Positions 49,745-59,914 of a stretch of DNA of 64,000 nucleotides are shown one piece after another. Origin of the DNA: Lepeophtheirus salmonis (lineage: Eukaryota; Arthropoda; Copepoda; Siphonostomatoida; Caligidae); contig NC_052136.2 in assembly GCF_016086655.4 (NCBI RefSeq), positions 48,042,492-48,106,491 on the forward strand, written 5' to 3'. The position numbers were made by a program, and so were the translations under genes. Numbering within the stretch: the stretch's first letter is position 1; every line of letters starts with the position of its first letter. The notes under the pieces were generated by a model. The model was not told the origin of the DNA and did not search any database. It saw only the letters and a list, made by a program, of their open reading frames with translations.

Positions 49745-51475
49745 CTAGATACCAGATACCTTTCCATATTATGACAGTATTCAATTCATATAATGTATAT
49801 ATATGTAAAACAACAAAAATCTTACTTTTAGAGTCCTCTTCCTCAGAATTTTTTTCGTAGCAGAGTCGTTTTGCCCACATGTATAATTATGGTTTTATGT
49901 AACCTACCCAATCAATTACTAAGCCTCTGTTTTAAAATAGATTGGTATTCATAGGAAAAAGTAATTTTTACAAATTTAAATTTTTGAACTTTATCTCAAT
50001 GTGCATAGATCCTTCTCTTACAAAATTTTGAGTTAAACTACCATTACTTTTCTTCTAAAAAGAGAAGAGAACGTCATAATCAGTCCTTTCCCTCCACCAT
50101 CCCCCTCTCGTCTTTTTATGTATGTATAATAACATAGTAAAAAAGCCTGAGGCGATAAAGAAAAGTAAGAGAAAATAGTTGATGCTCTATGTTCCTTCTT
50201 GCCATTTTGAGTCAGAATAAGGGAAAAGAAAAATGATTAAATTAAAATAATATCATGCTTAATTGACATAATGGTATTTTTGAAATGTGTCTAGAGCCTC
50301 TGATACTTACCTTATTTATGTTCTCTATAATGTATGTTTAGTTCTTAATCTCCTTTCTAAAATTGATATGTATATACATCCTGAATGGGGATTTTAAATT
50401 TGGAAAAAGCCTAAACTTCAATATCTTGCAATCCTAAAATCTACGTTTATCAAAGTGTCCTCATTATATTTAGCTAACAAAACTATATAATAAAATTTAC
50501 AAAATGAAAAAAAAATGTCGTACACAAATGAAATTATTATGGGCATTAAATTTCGAATAATGCTAGTGTGTTCATAATACCTTAATGAATCACTTCATTT
50601 CTTAAGCATATAATAAAGAAGGAAAAAACTTTGCATTAATGATTCATAACGTATAGGGATACATTTGGTTTAAAGGAATTAGTGTATCATTATGACAAGA
50701 TATTTTTTTTTGCGCAGGAAAGTATAAAATTAACGATATCTGCAAATTTTCAGATTTTTTACTTCATTTTTGGCAAGATACTAGCTCTCAGTTTCCCTCA
50801 ATTATTTAAGCAACATTTAGCTTGTAAGTCTTTTTGCCAAATTAAGTTTATTATGAAGTATATTATCTTTTTTCAATGCCCTTTAGCAGAAAATACATCA
50901 GCTTGTTCAAAAAATATTCTGACTGATATAATTTAGAATTAATCTATCCCCTAGGGACTTCGGAATTAAATATTCTATCCAATTGATATTTTATATTATG
51001 AAAAAAACAACAAGGGAAGTACTTACATTAGGGAGTAGAAAAAAGGTTATTTAGGTTGAACTTATATACTTTCCTACCAAAGTTTTAGGATTAAATTAGA
51101 CGTAAATTAAAGAAATAAAAAAAATATAGAAATATAAACCAGATTCCATTCTGGGTTTTCCTATTATACGATTTTCTATTTTGAAAATCTTCTATTATTA
51201 ATATATCCCTGGTCTATATTCATTTTTGATGTCGATAAATAATATAAACCCATTAAGTACGTTCTTTGAAGCTTCAAAAATTAATTCCATAATTTTTTTG
51301 TAACTCAGAAACTAATGAAACAGCATCCCCAAAAAAATTGGATACACGAAATCTATTTATGTTCAGAATTAACCAAGAATTTGAGCCAAAAAAAATATTC
51401 ACCATATATTTTGCAATGTATTTCATGTGTTTGGGTTGGATAAAACCAGCTTTTAATTTTGTGGGCCCAAAAGTC
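49745..51475. other. AT-rich stretch, nothing certain
   Basis: A 84-codon plus-strand frame at 50682-50936 (Phe/Ile rich, including HLACKSFCQIKFIM) has no family resemblance. The segment near 50060-50200 is somewhat less AT-rich. Confidence 0.35.
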
Positions 51476-51479
51476 TTGA

Positions 51480-52931
51480 CTCAGTTGCAATCATTTCAAC
51501 CACGTCAGGTTCAATGACTTCCACATATCCTCCACAGGTGTCCTCCACACCTCAGTGATAAAAAAAGAGCATTGTCTGATTTCAGATATGGAAGGTTTTT
51601 TTATCATCCCAAATTAATTGTTTTTGTCTATTCTTTAACAGGTTTGTATCGAGTAGGAAAAGTTTTTCAATAAATGGATAACACTAAAAAGTATACAAAT
51701 ACGCGCTTAGTTTATCTAGTCTATTTTGAATAAAATTCGCGAAGAATTTGAATGAGTTTACCAATTTTGATATGAGAATCTTTTCATTCTGTTCGAATGA
51801 GAAAGTAATATTGTCATTGATCGAGATTTTTTACTAGTTAAATCTCGGAAAATTTGATTTGATATAAGAATTCAACGATATAACGACTTTTGTTTTTTCT
51901 TTATTTTTTTCGAGACCGGAGTTGTTTATTAAGTTATCCATTACTTCAAGTTGGGCGACGATTGAGTCCTTGATTTTGGTTGGGATACTTGTGAGAAAGA
52001 TGGCTAAGTTGTCAACATATAGTTGAGCCTTTATTTTTACCATATCAGAAGTAATTCCTTTTATTATTTCAGAGGAAAATATTTTTTTTCATTTAGACCA
52101 TTAACTGCAATCATAAATGTTATTGGACTCAAAAAACTTTCTTGGAGACATCCACACTCAATTTTGTAATGTTCTTTTTTGCCTCGTAAGTCAACAGAAC
52201 AATGTGATTTCCATAAGAATGTTAAGATCATGCTGACGAACTTGGAGGGGGGACTTGTACTTTGCAACTAGGTCAATGATATTCTATCAGATATTGTGTA
52301 GAATACACTCTGAAAGTCGATAAGTAAAGTTATGTAGTCTTCTGCACTGTTTTGGATTTGGTCGATCGCATCTTGAATTGACCAGGAGATGTTTTCTGAT
52401 ATACGGCCTTTGCTAAGACCTTTCTGATCCACACTGAAAATAAAAGGGAGGAATTTTACTATTCCATTGTTCAATATTCCAAGTAGTATTTTGTATGACG
52501 TATTTTACAATGTAATAGGCCAAAAGTTACCAATATTTCAGGGATTTTTCACTTTTTTTTGGGATAAGAGTGATAATACCCTTGCCCATTAGATTTGGAA
52601 CATAATCCTAATTAAAAACTTTCTCATATACTGCTTTTAGTATAGGCACCAGTTCCTCACAGAACATTTTATAAAATTCAAACGGTAAGCCAGAGGTGAC
52701 AGGAGACTTACAATTCTTTTTATACGACTTGATATAGTCAATTATTTGTTGGTTGTAAAATGTTTGCCTTTTGTTATTTAAAAATAAGTATCCAGTTAAA
52801 CTTTGACATTTAAAAATTTTTTTTGGAGAAAAAACAGTTAGTTGTATTGATGGATCATTAGAGCAGCTGCACGAAGCATTAGAACGACGGAAATAAAAAT
52901 ATGTACTGTAAAAGAGCTTAAAAGAACTCAA
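51480..52931 (-). mobile_element. LINE relic, L1/Tx1-like reverse transcriptase
   Basis: A minus-strand non-LTR reverse transcriptase broken into several frames. Reading leftward: SPVTSGLPFEFYKMF (family S-P-G-x-D-G-L-P), GYYHSYPKKSEKSLKYW-like IITLIPKK region, then VDQKGLSKGRISENISWSIQ (family D-Q-x-G-F-x-x-G-R), ITLLIDFQSVFYTIS (first catalytic Asp region), IECGCLQESFLSPITFM (family G-x-x-Q-G-x-x-L-S-P), QLYVDNLAIFLTSI (the Y-A-D-D box, changed to Y-V-D-N), SGLEKNKEKTKVV, and a C-terminal LLKNRQKQLIWDDKK resembling the F-I-W-x-x-K-K-P block of L1/Tx1 LINEs. The clade is my judgement from the S-G-L-x-x-N-x-x-K-T and I-W-x-x-K-K signatures. No endonuclease is seen upstream, so it is 5'-truncated. 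Confidence 0.8.
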
Positions 52932-52969
52932 AAGAGTATTTCAATCGAAGAGATAGATTTCTTTCATTG

Positions 52970-53245
52970 ATTGTGTCAAAAGTACCCTTTCTACTTTCAC
53001 GAGGCTTTGTCCATCCACTTCTTGTAGTTTTGTGGACAGTCTGGTTGGATACCCCGAGATCTCTTGAATGAACCCTCATGAACTTGATGGGATTGGCCTC
53101 AGCTGGTTTTTAAATTATTCAAGGTCCTATTTGACAGATCCTTCTTCCTCCATAGCGTTTTGGACTCGCTGAGATGGTGGTCCTGGAGACGCCCAAATGC
53201 TTGGAGTGCGCGAAAGGAAAATTCGTCAATGACATTCAAGTTTCA
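52970..53245 (-). pseudogene. mariner transposase fragment (DNA-binding part)
   Basis: Minus-strand translation gives NPIKFMRVHSRDLGVSNQTV, then HKT, matching the second HTH of the mariner at 33990-34550 (NPCKSIRIHARDLGISLSTV). At nucleotide level the two also align across the first HTH region (for example GGTGGTCCTGGAGACGCC against GGTGGTGGAGACGCC). Stops occur at two positions. The catalytic part is not present to the left, where the LINE relic begins about 40 bp away. The plus-strand frame at 53174-53440 is a shadow. Confidence 0.65.
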
Positions 53246-53249
53246 TATT

Positions 53250-56200
53250 CTACAATTGTACTCAAGCAAGAAAACTCAAATTTATTTTGTACTCCGTTGG
53301 CGTCCCTCAATTATACTCTGAGTCCAACAGGGACTTACTCTAATAGTATACCAACGACTCCTCTCTTTATTATTTATAGCCATACCCAGCTGCGACCATT
53401 TTATTACATGGATTTGCTCACCTTAACAATGACAAAATAATGCAAATAAAAATAAAATGCTTCTAAGAATTAAAAAAACTTGCATGCTAAAAAAAGTTGA
53501 AGATTTACAATCTTACATATTTATTTCGATAGAATTGTAAAATATATAACCTTGGACAAGTGCAATACTTTTTCTATTTGCAACCTAACGGGTTTTTTTC
53601 CAAAAGGTGTTATCATTAATCTGTGACTATTGGGAAGAGAACATTTCAATGTAAAGTGATCTTATGATATACAGAGAATAACACTGATGTTTGTCTGGGA
53701 GTCATAGAGATAAGCCTTTATTGGTGTAAAGGTAAAAAATAAGGATCGACATTGGAGTAATATATAAATATCCATGTTCCTGCTAGATACAGAGTGGGGT
53801 TTGTGTGTGTGTGTGGGGGGCTCTCAAAGTAAATCACTGGTAGTCTAAAAAAAAGTTATGACAGCTGAGCTCCTTTCCTCTCTTTCAGATTTTAAAATCG
53901 AAAAAATTAATATGAACACATATTTAGAATGGTTTTAAATGGAACATTATTGGTTTTTTTCAATTTAATAAATGAGCAATATTTAATTAAATTACTGTAA
54001 TTTTATTTTAAATATCAAAACACTAGCAAAAATTGATAGACCCCTTAGATTATTTTTGATTTTATGCTCATTATGACGTTTGTGTACTTTATCCTCTTTT
54101 GCTTCATTTAAAATATATGCAACATGGATAGTCAATTAATATAATACAATGCTAACATTTTTGCTTCATAAAAATTTAAGCAAAATGAGCAATGCATGAT
54201 ATCCCATAGATGGGATATTCCAGATGTTGACTAATTATGTCGCGAGTACTTATTTCTTTCTTAACTTAATAATAACTACGTATCATTATATCATAATAAA
54301 AGAACATGCTTACTTTCAGAACTATGGAAGTATTTTTTTCTTATTAACATAGTGTATCAATTAAAAATTTATTAGAATTTAAAAATTATAAATTTTTCAC
54401 CAACAATTTAAAATTAATGCATTGAGGGTTGAAAAAGTCACTAATAATATCTTTTAGAAGAGAATTAGTAAAAATAATAATAATCATACAAATTAGGAAT
54501 TGACGTCGAATAATGATCTAAAGAGGATTTGATTACAATAAAATACATGTTTTGTTTAAAAAAAAAAAGTGTTTTCAAGGATTATTAGATAGTAATTGTG
54601 GGATAATAAATTTTTTAGACGCAAGTTATACGAGTTATAATACTCCAATTTCCAAACATTTCTTTTTACACTAGTTTAAATATATATATATATGTAAATA
54701 AAAAATTATATAGTAATTGTTTTTAACCCTCTGTTACTTCCCACCAAGTTCTAAAGTGAGTAATTCCCTCGTGGCGTTGGCATTGAAATATCTAATTTGT
54801 CAAAATAAAACTTTATTTGCCCTTAGTAATTGTTCTACATGATACCAACTATACATACATGAACAACCCTGAACAAATTGACTACTTCTTTAGAACAAAT
54901 AATAGACTATAACTTTTTGTGGGCAAAACGTATGGAAAAATGATACTTTTGAGATTACAATAAAGAAACAAATTTGCTGAAATCGATATTTTTTGTTCAT
55001 TCTTTAACCCTTTATTATTGAACATCCCTTTTTTGAGGTAGTTTGGTTAACTTTGGTTAAATATTAACCAATAAATTATGCGAATTTTATTTCTTGATAT
55101 TCAGTTGAAACAGACTCAAAATTACACTAATTAATCATAATACTATTTAAATTTGGACATAAACAAGATATAATATGTTATTATGAAATATAAATTACTT
55201 TTTAAAAACTTTTGGTACTAAAAATGTGCTGATTAACCTTGATGAGATCTATAGTGATATATGCAATAACAGCTGATATTACATTTGTAGTAAAAGTAGG
55301 ACTTAAAGAAGAGACAAAATTAATCAATCAAATTTTTATAAATTATAATTTCATTTTCGATCAAAATGGCTATAAAATACTAATTATTTTTAACAAACTT
55401 TTGAAAGTAAAAATGTACTCATACACTTTGATGAGATTGAATATATGGTATGAAAGCTTACTTTACATTTTCAGCAATGGGTATACCTTAAATTCATGCG
55501 AAGGAAATAGACAAGGCAAAACAACGACTTAAAAGTGAACAAATTAATAAAATTTAACAAATTTTGTTTTAAAATTGCAAATATTTCCAAGAAAATTACA
55601 TTTTTGCAACATTAAAAAGCTGAATTTATTTTGAGACATGTTTCAGAAGCATATTAATACTTTTGGTGGAATTAAAATCTATCTTAAACATATTTAAAGC
55701 AATTTATCAACATGTGGTTACATAAATCCCAAGTGTATTAATGAAGGGTAAATAAATAGTTGTGGTGTTAAAATCGCACTCTTGATTATGAATTTAAAAA
55801 AGTGCATTTTAAAATAATGATATATTCTCTCTATAGCAAAAAAATAATGATTTCTTTTGAAATTTTTGGTATAACAGACAACTTATCTTAACAGGGCTCT
55901 CAATTTAAAAATCATTGTTAAGCAAAACCTTATTTATATTTTATATTTTTAACTCCCATTCTATCTAACTTTGCCTTGTTCTTATTTGGGGTAGATAAAT
56001 AATAAAAACACATAAATAACATTCTTTGAAACTTTGATTACTAATTCATTTATATTTCAATAACTAAAAAAAGACGACTGGAAGATTCGTCCATTGAACT
56101 TTTCGTTGCACTTACTTTTCTGCCTACACATAAAGTCTTTTGTAATTCATTTTTTTTACTTGGAATAACTTAAAATGAGGGAATTTTAATTTGATTTGGA

Positions 56201-56490
56201 TGAACAGTTGTCATACTAAATGAATGATGTTTCTTATTATGTTGTATTTGAACCGTTTGTTAAGAAGATAATTTTTTGCCTACTATAAGGGCAAAAGTTC
56301 CCTTACCGTAAATTCCTGTTGGAAACACTCCAGAACCTTTCAAAAGTATTGAATCATAAATAAAATTGTATACAGGAAGAATATGATGAATGTGGAGCAA
56401 AAAAATGATTCAATTTCAGAATGTAACAGAGGGGTAAAACAATACTGTAATTTTTATATGAGTCCTGCACCTACTGTACATACATGCTTA
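53250..56490. other. AT-rich stretch with a GT/G microsatellite
   Basis: A (GT)n run followed by G6 lies at 53800-53820. The plus-strand frame at 55239-55532 is A/T-biased and unrecognised. No other feature was seen. Confidence 0.4.
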
Positions 56491-56499
56491 TTACTTATG

Positions 56500-57240
56500 G
56501 ACTTTTGCGAATTTTTGAATCAAAGTCCTTCGGTAAAATATTCTTAGTACTTGGCAAATCCTGGAATTCATTATCCATCCGACTGATAATTTTTTCTTTT
56601 GAGTTAAAGGCAGTTCAGTTTGTGTGTTATTCAATCACACTCTAAACAAACAAAAAACGACCATCAGATTCAGATCCAGCAAGTTTGGAGGCAAAAAGTC
56701 CAAGGTAATGAAGTCGTCAAAATTGTTTTGAACATTGGAGACTTATTTTCGAGTTATGGCAGGGAACCGAGTCCTGCTGCTAAATGTAAGGTGTCCAATT
56801 GATAACTATGTCGATCCCAGGCTTCACTTTGGTCTCTAGCACTTTCGACATATGAGGAAGAATGACGTGGCCTTCGAAGCTAACCACCCCAAACACCATA
56901 TCGTGGGTTGTAAATTGTGTCTCAATGACAAAGGCACATCTTTCGGAGAGAAAGCTAAAAAAAGTTGTTTACCTTCTGGTCCTGGAAAAAAAAATAATAC
57001 CTGAGAAAAACTAAAGCATGTCTTGTTGAATTGGGTGCATAAGGCAGTTAAAAGTTGTTCTCGGTGAAGATTCCAAGCGAGCTCCGTGTCTTTTCGAAAT
57101 ATTAGGGACAAAAAATTGTCAATGGATTCAATTTTATCGAACCGGTGGAAGTTTGAACAAAGTATTTAAAATAAATCAGATCCCTAAGTTCCGGTGTTTG
57201 TCCAAGAGAGCTCTCCGAAATGGCGCAATAGATAGCTTGC
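56500..57240 (-). pseudogene. mariner transposase relic (catalytic part)
   Basis: Minus-strand blocks: HNLQPTIWCLGWLASKATSF at about 56905 (family H-P-x-S-x-M-V-W-G-x-V-A-S-x-G-K) at the end of the open frame 57111-56836, then NNFDDFITLDFLPPNLLDLN near 56690, in which the third catalytic block (normally W-P-P-x-S-P-D-L-N-P) keeps the Asp but has lost Trp and Ser-Pro. The second catalytic Asp block (Q-D-G/S-A-P) is not recognised. Further right, towards 57240, the reading frame is unrecognisable. The plus-strand frame at 56620-56802 is a shadow. Confidence 0.65.
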
Positions 57241-57249
57241 ACACCCTGT

Positions 57250-57640
57250 AAGCCAATATTCAACCTATTTAAATAAGTTGTATGAAGGAAATTAAGTAAT
57301 TGAATATTTGTTTGACTTCTTTCAAATCAAAAGATAATCCAGAAAGTATTATTTTTTTATTCATTAAAATTAATTACTATGTGTATTTTTCCTTAAGCAT
57401 ATAAAAAAACTCTGAATAGAGATGTATTCAAACAGCAACATTGAATTAAATGAGAAAAAAAATCTTCAACGTTTTTAAAAATGTTTTTATATTAAAATTA
57501 GAATTTCGCTATGGCTAGTGAAATTAAATTATATATATATAATAAGCGTTATCATTTTGAAATTCTCTACTCATCGTTAATGGATTACTTTATTGTTTCG
57601 ATTCTAGTATCTCATTACAAAGGAAGGAGTCAATTCTCTC
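57250..57640. other. AT-rich stretch before a possible exon
   Basis: Nothing recognised except a polypyrimidine tract at about 57633-57644 that ends in TAG and could be a splice acceptor. Confidence 0.4.
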
Positions 57641-57646
57641 CCTTAG

Positions 57647-57812
57647 GAGGCCTGGCAGTTTTCCTCTGATGAATTCTCCTCACGTCGTCCCTCGTGGAAT
57701 TCTGAATCGGAATTCAAACATCTTTTGAGATGGATGTTCAAATTAGAAGTATCGTCTTACGATTACATCGATCTTGCCTTTTATGGGGCATTACGTTTGG
57801 AAATTGGTGATG
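57647..57812 (+). CDS. possible internal exon of an unknown gene
   Basis: A patch with markedly higher GC than its surroundings begins right after a pyrimidine-rich CTCTCCCTTAG acceptor-like sequence and remains open through FSSDEFSSRRPSWNSESEFK, then HLLRWMFKLEVSSYDYIDLA and FYGALRLEIGD, up to a GTATGG donor-like site at 57813. The same frame stays open to a stop at 57920, but the part after 57812 turns AT-rich, supporting a splice there. The peptide has a charged Ser-rich start and an amphipathic second half. I do not recognise a family. It lies between two mariner relics. If real, it belongs to a plus-strand host gene whose other exons I could not find. Confidence 0.4.
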
Positions 57813-57948
57813 GTATGGTTAAAAAAAGATCGGTGAAAATTGAAATTATTTTTTTCAGGTGCAAAATAATGAAATTCCAATTAAATTTTGTATTCGTGTA
57901 TAAAATAAATTTTTTATAAATTTGTCTTTAGATTCGTTTGTATATAAT

Positions 57949-57989
57949 TATGACAAATATTAATTAATTTAAATTAAATATTTGTCATA
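57949..57989. repeat. 41 bp palindrome
   Basis: TATGACAAATATT at 57949-57961 is perfectly complementary to AATATTTGTCATA at 57977-57989 around a 15 bp AT-only centre. Confidence 0.8.
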
Positions 57990-58580
57990 GTCTGAATAGT
58001 ATTTCATTTTTGTTTGCTTTTTTATCAAACGTCAATTTGTAAGAAAAAAATGCCACAAAACTATGCATTTTGGATATAAATTTACAAAACTTCCGGAACA
58101 TTAACTTTAACTTTTGCAGTATTTGGAAAAATGAATCAGTTATCGAGAATTATTTTTACTACGACATTATTCCCTATTACTTTTTTGTTTTTACAAGTAC
58201 GACAAAACTAAAAGATGGTCTTCACATCCAGAAAATTATATTATTTGATTTTCATAACGACGTTCTCTTTTTTAAATTCTTAGAAATAAATTTCGTAAAT
58301 GTATATATATAAGTACAGGTGCTGTATTATAATACTTTCTCGCACTGAAATGAACTAAGCATTAAAACTAATGAATAACATTGAGTCAATGATTTATCAT
58401 TTTCAATGTGAAATTCTCTCTTTATTATTTTTTAGTATTTTATAAAAAGGAAATAAATAAATTCAAACATAAAAGGGTAAAAATTGAAGTTTTTATTTTT
58501 TATTGTATTTATCCCTAAATAATTTAGAATTAAATAGACATTTCAGCTGAACTACACACTTTAGAAGCAATTTTTTTTAG
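57990..58580. other. AT-rich stretch, nothing recognised
   Basis: The open frame at 58070-58312 is Phe/Asn/Ile-rich and looks like chance. Confidence 0.4.
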
Positions 58581-58593
58581 TGACACCTACTCA

Positions 58594-58860
58594 TTAATAC
58601 TCCAAGTATTTTGATTTGGAGTAGAAAAATTGGGAAAACCAAGGTGTTAATCCGTTACTAATAAATCCCTTAAAAAGTGGCAGCTTTTTCGATTTAAAAT
58701 TTTCTATACAAATGTAATCGAGTGGATTTAGATATGGGCTCTGATGGGGACAAAGGTTCTTAGACAAGAAGTTCATGTTGCTACCAATCCACTCTTGTAC
58801 AACATTAGTAAAATGGGTCAAAGCCCAAATTTTTGTTTACAACATGTACATTAATCAAAG
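58594..58860 (-). pseudogene. mariner transposase fragment (third catalytic block)
   Basis: An open minus-strand frame reads VQEWIGSNMNFLSKNL, then CPHQSPYLNPLDYI and ENFKSKK. This is the end of the catalytic domain of a mariner transposase, where the family has L-W-P-P-Q-S-P-D-L-N-P-L-D-Y. The third catalytic Asp is changed to Tyr and Trp to Cys. Only about 75 codons remain. The second catalytic block that should lie just to the right is not recognisable. Confidence 0.7.
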
Positions 58861-58869
58861 ACATTGAAT

Positions 58870-59370
58870 CTAAGTTATTCAAAAATAATCTAACTTTAAT
58901 ATTTAAATCAAATACTTTTTCAAAACTGTATTTGTAGAAGGTCTCATTACTTTTTCTACAACCGGTATTATTTTGTTAAAATTCTATATTTGTATTTTTT
59001 ATTTAAATTACAAACTCCTTTGATTATCAAAAGTTTAAAAACAAAGTAAAAGTTACATAGAATCGTCACTTATATTTAAATATTCAAATATTCATAGGAA
59101 AATCGTTTTTGTTTTATTAAAAAATTATACTAACTAATGACTCAAGGTTTCTAAAAAATCAATTTTGTTTTCTTAAAAAAGAAAGGCAATATATTTAATT
59201 ATATAATGGTTTGTTTTAGTAAGAAGATAATTCTGCCTTCCTTCAGAGTGAGCAAAATCCCTACTGATTTAAACAGACGGCAGATCTTGGGACTTTGTAT
59301 CCATTCAAGCTTATCTTTCTTTTATTAAAATATCATTAACTGAAATAGAATCTGGAGTCAATAGGATTAG
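58870..59370. other. AT-rich stretch before the Penelope-like relic
   Basis: A less AT-rich portion from about 59225 could be a decayed upstream part of the relic that follows, but no motif was recognised there. Confidence 0.35.
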
Positions 59371-59379
59371 ATTGACTTA

Positions 59380-59910
59380 CCTGGATCAAAAAGTCAAACC
59401 TGTCTATATGGCTTTGAATAATGGAAACCAAGACAACATGAATCTCATAAAGGGAGGTCTCAAGTCAAACGAAACTCCGATCTAACCAAAATTAATTTTC
59501 AAAAGCTAAATCATACTTTAAAATCTTTAAACACAAAGAGAAGAAAATTAACTAAGAAATGGAAGATACAAAACACACCAAGATAGCAAAAAGAAGGAAT
59601 CGATCAACCTGATCCACTACCTTTCCATAGCAAATCTACCTTGTTCAATTATATAACTTTTCAACAGAGGTCTAAGTCATTGTTTGACCCCATTACAGTT
59701 GAATCTCTCAGAAGTCATAGTGGAGTCATAGAAGATTTGAAAAAAGACTCAAATGGAAAGAGTTTTTTCACTTTAAGGAAGGTAATTCAGATGAAGTACA
59801 ACAAGGAGTTACACATTTAACTACCAGGGACTGCTATGGAAACAAGGGTGGTACCCACATATGTCAATATCTTCATGGGATTCATAGACAAGCTCATTAA
59901 AGGAATGACC
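59380..59910 (+). mobile_element. Penelope-like reverse transcriptase fragment
   Basis: The plus-strand translation at 59820-59900 reads LPGTAMETRVVPTYVNIFMG, then FIDKLI. This is the signature of Penelope-like element RTs (G-T-A-M-G-T-R/K-x-A-P-x-Y-A-N-x-F-M), with Gly to Glu and Ala to Val changes. The preceding open stretch (DPITVESLRSHSGVIEDLKK near 59695) and broken frames back to about 59380 are consistent with the N-terminal RT region. The Y-x-D-D box that should follow is absent, so it is truncated at about 59910. A GIY-YIG endonuclease is not seen. Confidence 0.6.
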
Positions 59911-59914
59911 AATC

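Noticed and set aside
53174..53440. 88-codon plus-strand frame
   Set aside because: It starts inside the minus-strand mariner HTH and continues into unremarkable sequence without family resemblance.
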